NCBI GenBank assembly: GCA_003646025.1
Contig: QNDR01000009.1
Span: 1 to 44,750, forward strand
Length of the DNA: 44,750 nt
From: Candidatus Fermentibacterota bacterium
GTDB lineage: Bacteria > Fermentibacterota > Fermentibacteria > Fermentibacterales > JCC-6
Direction of reading: 5' to 3'
The position numbers and the translations under genes were made by a program. Numbering within the stretch: the first letter of the stretch is position 1; the number at the start of each line of letters is the position of its first letter. Below the pieces are notes generated by a model, which worked only from the letters and a program-made list of their open reading frames with translations, made no database searches and had not been told where the DNA came from. Below, one piece after another: positions 16,540 to 25,539 of this stretch.

Positions 16540-17300
16540 CTTAGGACCCAGTCTCTCGCGGGAACACGCTGATACTTCTTCAGCAGAGGGTAACCCACGC
16601 ACAGAACCGCATGGCTTTTTTTAACTCTCAGGAAAACTGAAGCCACTTGAACAACACCGTTCCAGAAAGTTCCAAGGCCCATAGCTTCCGCTTTTACTGA
16701 CACCATAGTTGCTGCAATAACTGCATCGGTTTTTCCGGTAATGTTTCCTGCTGGCGCGCGAAACAGCAGAACACAGGGGGCGTTCCACGTAATAATGTCT
16801 TCCCCGTTTCTTATTTTTTTTACCGCTGCTCTGGATTTTCCGGCAAACAAAGAGAGAAGCCGAAAACAGTCAAGGATACGAATCAGCTTCACAAGAGGGT
16901 CGACAACGAGCTTTCGTATCCTCTCCCGCCCCAGAATTACTTCCACTGTGATACCCTGGGCATTCTGTCCTGTCGGGCTGAAGCCCACCGGTTCAAGCAG
17001 TGAACGGATAACGGTCTCCTCAACAGGTTTTTCCAGAAAGTGTCTTACAGACCTTCTGCTTTCAAACAGGTTCTGCAGCTGTTCCTGTTCCGGAATGAGT
17101 CCCCGGTTGTCCTCTGGAAAACCAAAACAGTTGGACGGACAGTAGCATCCGCAGTGGCCGCATCCTATGCATGTGGATTCAAATGAAATGACAAGGCCTG
17201 ATTCGTCTGTCCTTATAGAATCTTCAGGACAGACCTTTGAACATATTCCGCAAGCGGTACACTTTACACTCTCGAAACTCTGCTCCGGGCTGAATACCAT
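16512..17300 (-). CDS. Ferredoxin-nitroreductase fusion protein
   Basis: The protein joins an N-terminal 2x[4Fe-4S] ferredoxin domain (CTACGICSKVCP and CIGCGHCGCYCP, residues about 13-55) to an FMN nitroreductase domain. The second domain starts with the flavin-binding SRRSVRHFLEKPV, continues with PTGQNAQGI and ends near the C-terminus with VLCVGYPLLKKYQRVPAR. Such fusions are common in anaerobes and are thought to pass electrons from ferredoxin to FMN and an unknown acceptor. I chose ATG at 17300, which overlaps the upstream stop as TGATG and gives 262 residues. An upstream in-frame start (17396) would add about 32 unrelated residues inside the neighbouring gene. Confidence 0.92.
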   Translation of the reverse strand: MVFSPEQSFESVKCTACGICSKVCPEDSIRTDESGLVISFESTCIGCGHCGCYCPSNCFGFPEDNRGLIPEQEQLQNLFESRRSVRHFLEKPVEETVIRSLLEPVGFSPTGQNAQGITVEVILGRERIRKLVVDPLVKLIRILDCFRLLSLFAGKSRAAVKKIRNGEDIITWNAPCVLLFRAPAGNITGKTDAVIAATMVSVKAEAMGLGTFWNGVVQVASVFLRVKKSHAVLCVGYPLLKKYQRVPARDWVLSYGRQGRSS

Positions 17301-18883
17301 CAGGGAACCACCTGTATATCGATATCCTGTGTTTCTATACCGGGGAAAACCTCCACAACACCAGGCCATGCCCCGTAGGGCTCGCCCGGGTTCCACACGG
17401 CATCCGAGTTCCAGTCAACGAACACAGAAACTGTGTATCGGCCTCCAGGAATCTCACCCAGAACATACCCGCCTGTTGCGTAATCACCGAAAATTACGTC
17501 TCCACCACTTCCTGCCGGAGAGGCAACTATTGTGACGACCGATGCACCTGTACCCGTTATCACGCCCGAGATGCTACCGGGCTGATCGCTCCACGCGGGA
17601 ACAAATGTCCAGCTCTCACCGCCCACGGAATCACCCTGAAGAGACATCATTCCAGAATGAAAATCAACGCGATACTGCCTCTCTCCCAGCAGTTCCCTTT
17701 CGGGTATAAAAGAAAATGCCGTTGCTGAAGTGCGAGTGAACTCACCTGCAACCACTGTGCTGTCCGCTACCCTTGTGACAGTGTAGAGAGACTCTGCAGC
17801 TGCTTCATCCACCCAGTCTGTAAAAGATATGTAAAAAGGCCCTGCAGGCGGTACATCAACTCCACCATCCTCCGGATATGCCGACTGAACGGCAAGCTGC
17901 GTTCCCGGAAGAGAATCAACAGCCCAGAATTCCAGTGTATCCGGGAGGGACGGATTTCCGGCAAGATCCTTTATACCGCTGACAGCAATGGTATATACCG
18001 TGTCTGAAAGCTCGTCTGTGTACACTGTTACTCTTCCCGTTGAGCTTCTCCCCTGCGATGCCTTCAACCCGTAAACTGTTACAGGGAGGCTGTCCGGCCC
18101 GATCACAGTTACCTTCTGACCTGATTCAGTGAGGGGGCTTATCTGCTCGTTCCACAGCAGTTCAATGTGCCACCCGTCGATAGCCACCAGCTGGGAAATA
18201 CGGGGACCAATGCTGTCCACTATGGTCATTGTCATAAGCATTTCTTCTCTGCTGCCTGGCTGAAGGGATATCTCATCCTCGTATCCTGGCTCACGGTCAG
18301 GATCCCACCTTCGGCTCATATCCACATCCTCGTAACACACAACCCTGTAATCACCTGGATAGAGCCAATCTGCGTTTACCACCCCCAGAGTATCCGGAAA
18401 CCGTGTAATCTCCGGAGATGAAGTATCCGGATAAAGAAAAAAGTCGCAGCGGGCACTGGAGGTTACACCCCCTGACCCATCACGAAATACATTCACCGTA
18501 ACCTCTGCAAAACTGTCTGCAGGAACAGTATTCCATACAAGTGTTCTCGGGCTGGTAATGCTGTTTCCCCGGAGGTCTTCAAGAGTGGCAGGCAGAGTTA
18601 TCATCACAAGATCACCTCCGGATTCACCGGTAACAGATACCTCCGAACCTTTTGTTTCCACTTCCCATTCTTCACCGGGATACACTGTCACGCTTCCATC
18701 TGTACCCTGTATTTTTTCGGAGAAGGTAATAGTTATCCTGGATGGCAGCTCCTCTGTGTACCCAGGTTCAGGCTGGATGGAAATCAGTTCCGGGGGAACA
18801 TCGTCTACAGGGCCTCCTGACGGAGCCACAATCTTTGCACACGACACAGACAAAACAACACCGGCAAGCGCAAACCTGTTCAT
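17300..18883 (-). CDS. Lipoprotein with SbsA/Big_5-type Ig-like domains
   Basis: The 527-residue lipoprotein has a short signal ending VLSVSC (Cys at 15). The signature APSGGPVDDVPPELISIQPEPG leads into an Ig-like Big_5 domain (ITITFSEKIQG) at residues about 30-120. Similar N-termini occur in many FCB-group lipoproteins. A second Big_5-like unit sits around residues 330-420 (AYPEDGGVDVPPAGPFYISF). The C-terminus (about 435-527) looks like a carboxypeptidase-regulatory beta-sandwich (GSISGVITGTGAS, GGRYTVSVFVDWNSD). It overlaps the upstream ParB-like gene by 4 bases and the downstream nitroreductase gene by 1. The role is probably structural at the envelope; no enzyme signature is visible. Confidence 0.82.
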   Translation of the reverse strand: MNRFALAGVVLSVSCAKIVAPSGGPVDDVPPELISIQPEPGYTEELPSRITITFSEKIQGTDGSVTVYPGEEWEVETKGSEVSVTGESGGDLVMITLPATLEDLRGNSITSPRTLVWNTVPADSFAEVTVNVFRDGSGGVTSSARCDFFLYPDTSSPEITRFPDTLGVVNADWLYPGDYRVVCYEDVDMSRRWDPDREPGYEDEISLQPGSREEMLMTMTIVDSIGPRISQLVAIDGWHIELLWNEQISPLTESGQKVTVIGPDSLPVTVYGLKASQGRSSTGRVTVYTDELSDTVYTIAVSGIKDLAGNPSLPDTLEFWAVDSLPGTQLAVQSAYPEDGGVDVPPAGPFYISFTDWVDEAAAESLYTVTRVADSTVVAGEFTRTSATAFSFIPERELLGERQYRVDFHSGMMSLQGDSVGGESWTFVPAWSDQPGSISGVITGTGASVVTIVASPAGSGGDVIFGDYATGGYVLGEIPGGRYTVSVFVDWNSDAVWNPGEPYGAWPGVVEVFPGIETQDIDIQVVP

Positions 18884-20040
18884 TTTCCCGCTGCCAGAGT
18901 TTTTCTAATAAGAGCTGATTTCTTGTAAAATGTTTCAGCTTCAGAATGCCTCTTCAACTTCTCAAGAACCACAGCCAGTTCTACCAGGTAGTCGGGATTG
19001 TCTTCATTCCTGGAAACCGCATTTCTGAGATACTCCTCAGCCTCCTGAAGTGAACCTGTGAGATTGGAGCATCTTCCAAGATAAAACCAGGCCAGATGAT
19101 GTTCAGAATTAGCGGATACTATGTTCTCCAGTATGTTCATCGCTTCCTGATAAAGTCCTGAGCGCAGTTTTGATACCCCTTCAAGAAATTCTCTCTCTGC
19201 CGGGGGAAGCATGTATTCAGCAGCCCTGATTCTCCAGCCGGTTTTCCTTAAGTTACCCAGTTCTTTCAGAACAACAGCCATATCAATGGGTGCCGCAGTC
19301 TTTCCGGAGACATCTGCAACCTTTGGGTGTTCTGCAGGCTGCTCCGAGGCAAAAACCCCTTCCAGCTCTGCGATTGAACCATTCGTGCCGCTGTCTGAAA
19401 CTGCAGGGTTCCGCGTTTCCGATTCCGTATCGGGGGGAATAGTCACGCTGGAATCCTGAAAATCATCTGAGTTTGTAAAGTCGGCCATCTGCCTGCCGGA
19501 AAGATTACCGTCCATGAGTTTTTTAAAACCTGCCTGCAGTTTCTGCTCGTCATCCAGAAATTTCAAAAGCGGTCTGAGTTTGAATTCGCTGACATCATCG
19601 GTAAGCAGAACCTGTTGACGAATGTTCAGGGGAAGCTTCAGCTGGTTGAGCAGCTGGGTAATTCTTGCTCTGGAATAGCCAAGCATATCGGCAAGTCGGC
19701 TTCTGTTGGGTACGATACTGCGCCTGAGAATTCCTTCGAACAGCATGGCTTCCTCTGTACAGTTGTTAATCAGTTTATGGGCTGGAAGTACATGAACGCT
19801 GTTTCTGACCACAAGGCACCTGACCGTTGATTTTCCGATGCTTTTCAAGTTCCACACCGTACGATGGTTTCCAACAAGAGAGTAACCTCTGTTCTCCTGT
19901 ATTACAACTGGTGGCCTCTCCGGAGAATCATCTCCATCTGCTCTGGTCCAGTTTTCCGGTGCGTGAATACCTTCCATTTCCTCAATAAGTACCTCTTCCA
20001 GGGGCAGACGATCAGCATTAAAATCCTTTTCCCTATCCAC
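18880..20040 (-). CDS. ParB-like nuclease/HTH protein fused to TPR repeats
   Basis: The N-terminal part resembles ParB/RepB (N-terminal domain plus HTH). VVIQENRGYSLVGNHRT (residues about 45-60) takes the place of the ParB GxRR box. A KorB-like HTH follows (NRSRLADMLGYSRARITQLLNQLKLP, about 115-140). After a low-complexity linker (about 190-255) the C-terminus has three TPR repeats (about 275-375; QEAMNILENIVSANSEHHLAWFYLGR and following). I chose GTG at 20040 with AGGAG 4 bases ahead, overlapping miaA by 8 bases, giving 386 residues. No ParA partner or parS-like site is visible, and the GERR-type catalytic residues are changed. A regulatory or scaffolding role is more likely than chromosome partitioning. 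Confidence 0.75.
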   Translation of the reverse strand: MDREKDFNADRLPLEEVLIEEMEGIHAPENWTRADGDDSPERPPVVIQENRGYSLVGNHRTVWNLKSIGKSTVRCLVVRNSVHVLPAHKLINNCTEEAMLFEGILRRSIVPNRSRLADMLGYSRARITQLLNQLKLPLNIRQQVLLTDDVSEFKLRPLLKFLDDEQKLQAGFKKLMDGNLSGRQMADFTNSDDFQDSSVTIPPDTESETRNPAVSDSGTNGSIAELEGVFASEQPAEHPKVADVSGKTAAPIDMAVVLKELGNLRKTGWRIRAAEYMLPPAEREFLEGVSKLRSGLYQEAMNILENIVSANSEHHLAWFYLGRCSNLTGSLQEAEEYLRNAVSRNEDNPDYLVELAVVLEKLKRHSEAETFYKKSALIRKTLAAGK

Positions 20041-20941
20041 CAGTTCTCCTCTCACCGAAAAGTGCAGCTTCAACCACAACAGGGTCACTACTCACTGATA
20101 CTACGCCTGGCAGGCGTCTGAACATGTTTCTCTGCCTTCTGGCATACTGCCATGTGTGTGTCTGTATTAAGACAGCAGCCTCCTGCAGTGAGCATCGCCC
20201 TTCCAGATAATCAATGATCTCTGAATACCCTATTGTGGCTCCCAGAACGGGATCACGCCTGTAACCTTTCCGAAGCAGACCCTCTACCTCTTCCACCAGT
20301 CCCATGGACAACATAGATGAGGTTCTTCTCTTTATGCCCTCCTTGAGAGCGGCGTTGTCTTTTTCTATGTAGACAAACCTGAATCTGCTATCCGGTCTTC
20401 CTCCCTGTTTGAGCATCGATGGCATAGAACCGCTTAACAGAGCTATTTCCATGGATCTGACCAGTCTTACCATGTCTGTTTTTCCGATTCGTGCTGCTTC
20501 TTCAACGTCCAGGCTTTTCAGCAGGCGGTGAAGTGCTCCGGGAACCTGGTTTTCAATCGTTGACAAGGCTTCCCTGAGAACATCATTTCTGGACGGTAGT
20601 GAATCAAGAAGCCCGGCAAGCGACATGATATACATGCCGGAACCTCCCACAACAAGAGGAATTGAACCCCTGTCCAGAATTCGGTTAATTATCGTTAAAG
20701 CTTTTTCCGCATACCACACTGACGAACGAAGAGTGTCCGGATCAGCAACATCAATCATGTGATGGGGAACTTTTTTTAACTGATCGGCAGAGGGCTTTGC
20801 CGTACCTATATCCATTCCTGTGTACATCTGTCTGGAATCAGCACTTACGATTTCAACCTGCCTTCTGCCTGCGATAAACATTGCTGCTTCGGTTTTCCCC
20901 ACAGCAGTGCATCCAGCAATCACGGGAATTCTATCTTCCAA
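20033..20941 (-). CDS. miaA: tRNA dimethylallyltransferase
   Basis: MiaA prenylates A37 of tRNAs that read UNN codons. The P-loop is AGCTAVGKTEA near residue 10. SADSRQMYTGMDIGTAKPS follows, then VVGGSGMY near residue 90, and the C-terminal HTWQYARRQRNMFRR, all diagnostic. I favour the TTG start at 20941, with GGAG 8 bases upstream and an 11-base overlap with the end of mutL. It gives 302 residues beginning MEDRIPVIAG. An in-frame TTG at 20974 would add 11 residues. MutL-MiaA neighbours are common in bacteria. The A37 modification made here is the substrate for MiaB-type thiolation. Confidence 0.95.
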   Translation of the reverse strand: MEDRIPVIAGCTAVGKTEAAMFIAGRRQVEIVSADSRQMYTGMDIGTAKPSADQLKKVPHHMIDVADPDTLRSSVWYAEKALTIINRILDRGSIPLVVGGSGMYIMSLAGLLDSLPSRNDVLREALSTIENQVPGALHRLLKSLDVEEAARIGKTDMVRLVRSMEIALLSGSMPSMLKQGGRPDSRFRFVYIEKDNAALKEGIKRRTSSMLSMGLVEEVEGLLRKGYRRDPVLGATIGYSEIIDYLEGRCSLQEAAVLIQTHTWQYARRQRNMFRRLPGVVSVSSDPVVVEAALFGERRTGG

Positions 20942-22634
20942 AACGATTCTCCAGCTCACTGAAAGGCAGTTCAATCATGGTAGGTCTTCCATGGGGACAG
21001 TGAAACGGATCTTTCATGGTAAACAATGTGTGGAAAAGGTGCCTTGCCTCTGTGATGGAAATTTTGTCACCGAACTTAATTGCTCCTGCACATGCGCTTG
21101 CCGATGCTATTCTCTCTGCCTCCGTCTCCGAAACATCAACACCCTTTGCCAGGGCTTTAAGTACTTCCCTTACAGCTTCAGTCCCCCTTTTTATACCAAC
21201 CGGCACGCTGAGCAGCTCCAGTGTATCACCGTTAATTCTGAAATCGTAACCGGCCTGTTTTATCATGGAACTGTAAACTTTAAGAATGTGCTTTTCCTGT
21301 TCATCAACTGTTATTTCCTCTGGAAGAAGCATTCTCTGCTGCCCTGCAGACATTGCCCCCTTAACAGATTCTATGATTTTTTCATAGAGAATTCTCTCGT
21401 GTGCAGCGTGCTGATCAACGATCAGAAGACCTGTGGCTGTTTCCGTTACAAGGTAGGAACCTGCTATGCGAATCATTTCTACAGAATCTTCCCAGTGATT
21501 TACGCTGTTCTCCAGAGGTAACATTTCGCGTTTAACAGGTGTTTCAAAGTCCATGGCAGCCTGGTAAGCTCCAGAAGGAACCCGGCTCTGCCTGGTGTAA
21601 GCTTCTGAAGAGTAGGAAATATGAGACTGACCGGAAACCGGGATGGCAGAAACGGTGCTGTCTACCCTGTGCGCCGCTATTCCTGGAACTGCAGATCTCA
21701 CTGCTGCTTCTATCTGGTAGGGTTTTCTGAATCGGAGTTCTCTTTTTGCCGGATGGGCATTTACATCTACCAGAGAAGGATCTACCCTGACAGAACACAG
21801 TATCAGAGGATCTCCCGCCGGTCCGGAAAATGCTTCACGCAGCGGAAAACTGACCTGAATAGCTGTAACCGGTCTTCCATTGACCAGAATGTACTGATGC
21901 CGTCTGTTCGCCCATCTTCTGTCCGGGAAAACAATCAGCTCCGCTGTAGCGCCTTCACTCTGACCGGTAGATTCAACACAGCGGTCTCCTTCTGAAAGCC
22001 CGTACCTGTCTCTTAATCTCTGTGCAGCTGAATCGGTGGCAGGAAGTGTTAACACCTTTCTTCCGTTGTGTTTAAGTGAAAAGGAACAATCGATTCTGGA
22101 AAGGGCCGCGCCTGTGACAATTCTCTCTATCCATGCCAGCTCTGTTGTCTCAGACCGCAGGAATTTTCTTCTTGCCGGCTGATTGAAAAACAGGTTTTCA
22201 ACTGTAACAGTTGTTCCCCGGGTTCTTGCGGCAGGTTCCATGGAGTCTACCCTGCCGCCGGTAACTGACAGTTTCCATCCATTATCGTCTCTGCCGGTGA
22301 GAATAGTCATTCTTGAAACACTGGCTATGCTTGGAAGGGCTTCTCCACGGAACCCCAGAGTTGTAATATCGTTCAGATCCGATGAGGTTGATATCTTGCT
22401 TGTGGCGTGTCTCTGAATTGCAAGCAGAAGGTCATGTTTGTCCATGCCCTCGCCGTTGTCACGCACGGCAATGAGTTTTCGCCCTCCGGCCTCAAGATCT
22501 ATCTCTATCTCTGTAGCTCCGGAATCCAGTGCATTCTCAAGCAGTTCTTTTACCACAGAAGCGGGTCTTTCAACTACTTCCCCTGCTGCAATCAGATTGA
22601 TCAGGTGATCCGGCAGTTTTCTTATTTCAGACAT
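20931..22634 (-). CDS. mutL: DNA mismatch repair protein MutL
   Basis: MutL couples MutS mismatch recognition to strand incision. The GHKL ATPase part shows ENALDSGATEIEIDLEAGG, RDNGEGM and TLGFRGEALPSI. The C-terminal domain has the endonuclease motif DQHAAHERILYE (DQHAx2Ex4E), CAGAIKFGD and CPHGRPT, and ends in ENRFGR. So this MutL is a nicking type, consistent with absence of a MutH-directed scheme. I use ATG at 22634 with GGAGG 3 bases upstream, giving 567 residues. The longer in-frame start at 22676 would lie inside the tRNA gene. Its stop overlaps the start of miaA. Confidence 0.96.
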   Translation of the reverse strand: MSEIRKLPDHLINLIAAGEVVERPASVVKELLENALDSGATEIEIDLEAGGRKLIAVRDNGEGMDKHDLLLAIQRHATSKISTSSDLNDITTLGFRGEALPSIASVSRMTILTGRDDNGWKLSVTGGRVDSMEPAARTRGTTVTVENLFFNQPARRKFLRSETTELAWIERIVTGAALSRIDCSFSLKHNGRKVLTLPATDSAAQRLRDRYGLSEGDRCVESTGQSEGATAELIVFPDRRWANRRHQYILVNGRPVTAIQVSFPLREAFSGPAGDPLILCSVRVDPSLVDVNAHPAKRELRFRKPYQIEAAVRSAVPGIAAHRVDSTVSAIPVSGQSHISYSSEAYTRQSRVPSGAYQAAMDFETPVKREMLPLENSVNHWEDSVEMIRIAGSYLVTETATGLLIVDQHAAHERILYEKIIESVKGAMSAGQQRMLLPEEITVDEQEKHILKVYSSMIKQAGYDFRINGDTLELLSVPVGIKRGTEAVREVLKALAKGVDVSETEAERIASASACAGAIKFGDKISITEARHLFHTLFTMKDPFHCPHGRPTMIELPFSELENRFGR

Positions 22635-22646
22635 TTTCCTCCAGAG

Positions 22647-22734
22647 TGGTGCCGAGAGAGGGACTTGAACCCTCACGCCCTTGTGGGGCAGCGGATTTTA
22701 AGTCCGCTGTGTCTGCCAATTCCACCATCCCGGC
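22647..22734 (-). tRNA. trnL-TAA: tRNA-Leu (anticodon TAA)
   Basis: The 88-base minus-strand sequence folds as a type II tRNA. The acceptor is GCCGGGA/TCTCGGC with one G-U pair. The D-arm is GTGGAATTGGCAGAC. The anticodon stem is GCGGA/TCCGC with loop CTTAAAA, giving anticodon TAA. A long variable arm follows, then the T-arm GAGGGTTCAAGTCCCTC, discriminator A and an encoded CCA. It lies only 12 bases before mutL and 31 bases after the end of the upstream gene, so it is probably processed from a polycistronic transcript. No separate terminator is seen. Confidence 0.97.
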
Positions 22735-22765
22735 ATCGCTCAAAACTGTTAACGCACCAAATATA

Positions 22766-23755
22766 CTAATACTTGAAAGAACTGACCGCATTTTCTGCGA
22801 TCCACGGGTGTTCAACTCGTAACAGATGGCCGAATACATTGTCACCCATTGTGATACCAGCGCTGAACCCCCAGCTGTAACTGCCTCCGGGGTGCCTGAC
22901 AATATCCGCCCCTGCAGTAATACCATGAAACTCACCCTGGATTTCGCCCTGTAACCAGCCCTTTTCACTGCACGAACCAAGCAACAAAATACTTTCGGCA
23001 GGGCGGTACTCTACCATCAGCCCGGGTACCGTCATGGACAATTCGGTTATCAGATCCCCGGTATTGAACGAAAGCCTGGAAAACTGGTTTGTTCCGTTCC
23101 AGCCGTACACAAACTGTGCTCCGCCAAACTGTACCGTTCCATATATCCTTCTGTAGCTTGTAGTTTCGTCAATTGCAGGAAAAGTTACCACACCGAAAGG
23201 GCCACTGTGAACCTGCGCTCTCAACCACAGGTTCCCTCCGTGTCTCCCGGCGCAGTACGCAGGACCGATTCTGAAAAGGTTTCCAACTGGAAAAGAGACT
23301 CCTAATGCAGATGCGTTCCTGCCTCCGGCAATCAGGAACAAACTGTCCCTGTATTCAACTGAGGCGTGAACACTTTGAAAAGATAAACCGCGAAAATCAA
23401 CTGTTATATTTTTGTAGCTCAGCGCGTGACTGGCTGTTTGTTCACCTGCTATACCGTATGCAAGGAAATCCCCTGCAGCTGCCATAAAGGCGTAACCGTT
23501 CTGTGTTATGTTTGACGCTGCAACTGGATGTATTTCAGCCGTTTCACCTGAAGAAACAACCCGGAAGCTCTGCTTTTCCAGACCATGGAATACGATTTCG
23601 GTGAATGTACCAGACCTGTCTGTGGGAATCGATGGTTCGTACATCCACAATAAAACAGGCAGCAACCCCTCTTCCATTGAAAACGCGGTTTCCCTGCCCC
23701 CGGACACAACACCGGAGACCGGACTCAAGGAAAATAGAACAAGCAGTACAATCAA
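22766..23755 (-). CDS. Putative outer-membrane or secreted beta-rich protein, unrecognised
   Basis: I do not recognise the family. The 329-residue product starts with a signal-like peptide (MIVLLVLFSLSPVSGVVSG). It is dominated by short amphipathic beta strands rich in Gly and aromatic residues, such as GNLWLRAQVHSG, RIYGTVQFGGAQFVYGWNG and SYSWGFSAGITMGDN. It ends with an aromatic residue (SSFKY), as outer-membrane barrels often do. It overlaps uvrC by 4 bases (ATGA), and the tRNA-Leu gene follows. It resembles in style the 411-residue barrel-like protein downstream of pgi, but I see no clear sequence relation. Confidence 0.68.
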   Translation of the reverse strand: MIVLLVLFSLSPVSGVVSGGRETAFSMEEGLLPVLLWMYEPSIPTDRSGTFTEIVFHGLEKQSFRVVSSGETAEIHPVAASNITQNGYAFMAAAGDFLAYGIAGEQTASHALSYKNITVDFRGLSFQSVHASVEYRDSLFLIAGGRNASALGVSFPVGNLFRIGPAYCAGRHGGNLWLRAQVHSGPFGVVTFPAIDETTSYRRIYGTVQFGGAQFVYGWNGTNQFSRLSFNTGDLITELSMTVPGLMVEYRPAESILLLGSCSEKGWLQGEIQGEFHGITAGADIVRHPGGSYSWGFSAGITMGDNVFGHLLRVEHPWIAENAVSSFKY

Positions 23756-25539
23756 GACAGAACCTTCTTTACCGCATGTGCTTTCTTTCTCCCCACACCA
23801 GGCACCGAAGCGATCTCTTCCACAGAAGCTGCACCTGTTCTGGCAACACTGCCAAATTTCTTAAGAAGAGCAGCTTTCAGCGTGGGACCTATTCCCGGAA
23901 CATCGTCCAGTGCGGAATGGAAGTAGCTTTTAGCACGTTTCCCCCTGTGGAATGTGATTACAAATCTGTGAGCTTCGTCTCTCATTGACTTCATCAAAAG
24001 CAGAGGTGGCGCATTGTCCGGCAACTTTATTGTCTTTTCTTCCGGCGCGGTTAGAAGAGTCTCCTCCTTCTTGGCGATGGAAACAAACCTTGTTTCCGGC
24101 ATAAGCTGTCCTCCGGCAGCCCAGGCCGCCCTGAGCTGTGTTATTCCTCCGTCTATGAGGAAAACATCAGGACTTTCCTGCTCCAGATGGGATGCAAACC
24201 TTGAAACGGCATCTCCTATCATGGCTGGGTCATTCTGCGCTATTTCATCCGGCATTGAAAACCTTCTGTAACCTTCTTTATCCGGTTTCCCGTGACGGAA
24301 ACTGACCAGGGCTGCCACTGAAGCGTGCCCCTGTATGGTAGATGCATCCAGGCACACCATCCATTCCGGAGGCGCATCAAGCTTCAGTATATCTGCAACA
24401 GCCTCCAGAGCAGCCTCCAGCCGTTCCACCCTGCCTGCCGGGTGCTTCCACTCCAGCTTCAGAAGAAAGTGCTTCAAATCTTTCTGAGCTACATCCGTCA
24501 GTGATTTCAGGTCTCCCCTTTCAGGAACCAGAATATCAACAGCTGCTTCTCTTTTATCCCTGAGCCACTGTGTAAGAACTTCAGAGTCTTCAGCCTCACA
24601 GGCAAGCAATACCTGCCTCGGTATGTCTCCGGTTTCAGAGTAATAGGACCTCAGCAGAATGGAGATCCTCTCCTCCCGGGATGCATACTTCCATCTGGGA
24701 CCAAAAGGAAGTCTCAGGCTGCCCATAAACCTTCCATTCCTTACCTGAATGATGATACCCCAGTTTCCGTTCACTGCCAGCACGTCGCGGGATACCGTAT
24801 CTCTCACAGATTCAGGTGCAGGCCAGCCAAAAGAATCCAGTCGCTTAAGAAGATCTCTCAGCTCTGCGGCTTTCTCAAACTCCAGAGCTGAGGAGGCCTG
24901 CTTCATCTGCTGAACAATCTCCCGGCGTGCTTTGCTCCAGTGCCCCTGAAGCATGTAAACAATTCTGTTAACCTGCTGGCTGTATCTGCTCTTATCATGG
25001 GTGGTACATGGTGCAGGACATCTGTCAAGCTGCCCCATGAGGCATGGGCGTTCACGGCGTTTTAAATGTACAGTTCCGCACTTTCGCAGAGGGTATAGTT
25101 CCATCAGAAAAGCAACGAGAGACCTGAGATTCCCGGCATCAGGGTATGGACCAAATCTGGGAATATTCACAGATCTGTCCGGGTTTCTGGTTACAACCAG
25201 TCTTGGGTATTCCTCGTTTGTTGTTACCTCGAGCCAGGGGTATCGGTTTGAGCTTCTAAGGTCCACATTCAATGGCGGCTTGTTGTTTCTTATAAGCTCG
25301 GCTTCAAGGATCAGTGCTTCAAGCTCTGTTCTTGTTACTGTCCACTGAACGGTAACAGATTTTTCCAGAAGTATCCTGTGTCTCAGGTCTCCGGGGTTGG
25401 AAATGTGCCCGCGAAGACGACTGATAATACTTTTGGCTTTTCCAATATAGAGTATTTTTCCCCTGTGATCGTGAAAACTGTACACACCCGGCAGGTCAGG
25501 AGCCGCTGATACTGCGCTTTTAAGAGAATCAGCTGTCAC
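23752..25539 (-). CDS. uvrC: Excinuclease ABC subunit C
   Basis: UvrC makes both incisions in nucleotide excision repair. The 595-residue chain has the GIY-YIG nuclease domain (LPGVYSFHDHRGKILYIGKAK, about 15-40), the UVR motif ALEFEKAAELRDLLKRL (about 215) that binds UvrB, and the RNase H-like nuclease domain (CLDASTIQGHA, DVFLIDGG, MRDEAHRF). It closes with two helix-hairpin-helix units (VPGIGPTLKAALLKKFG and VPGVGRKKAHAVKK). Length and order are normal. It overlaps murJ upstream by 11 bases. Confidence 0.97.
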   Translation of the reverse strand: MTADSLKSAVSAAPDLPGVYSFHDHRGKILYIGKAKSIISRLRGHISNPGDLRHRILLEKSVTVQWTVTRTELEALILEAELIRNNKPPLNVDLRSSNRYPWLEVTTNEEYPRLVVTRNPDRSVNIPRFGPYPDAGNLRSLVAFLMELYPLRKCGTVHLKRRERPCLMGQLDRCPAPCTTHDKSRYSQQVNRIVYMLQGHWSKARREIVQQMKQASSALEFEKAAELRDLLKRLDSFGWPAPESVRDTVSRDVLAVNGNWGIIIQVRNGRFMGSLRLPFGPRWKYASREERISILLRSYYSETGDIPRQVLLACEAEDSEVLTQWLRDKREAAVDILVPERGDLKSLTDVAQKDLKHFLLKLEWKHPAGRVERLEAALEAVADILKLDAPPEWMVCLDASTIQGHASVAALVSFRHGKPDKEGYRRFSMPDEIAQNDPAMIGDAVSRFASHLEQESPDVFLIDGGITQLRAAWAAGGQLMPETRFVSIAKKEETLLTAPEEKTIKLPDNAPPLLLMKSMRDEAHRFVITFHRGKRAKSYFHSALDDVPGIGPTLKAALLKKFGSVARTGAASVEEIASVPGVGRKKAHAVKKVLS

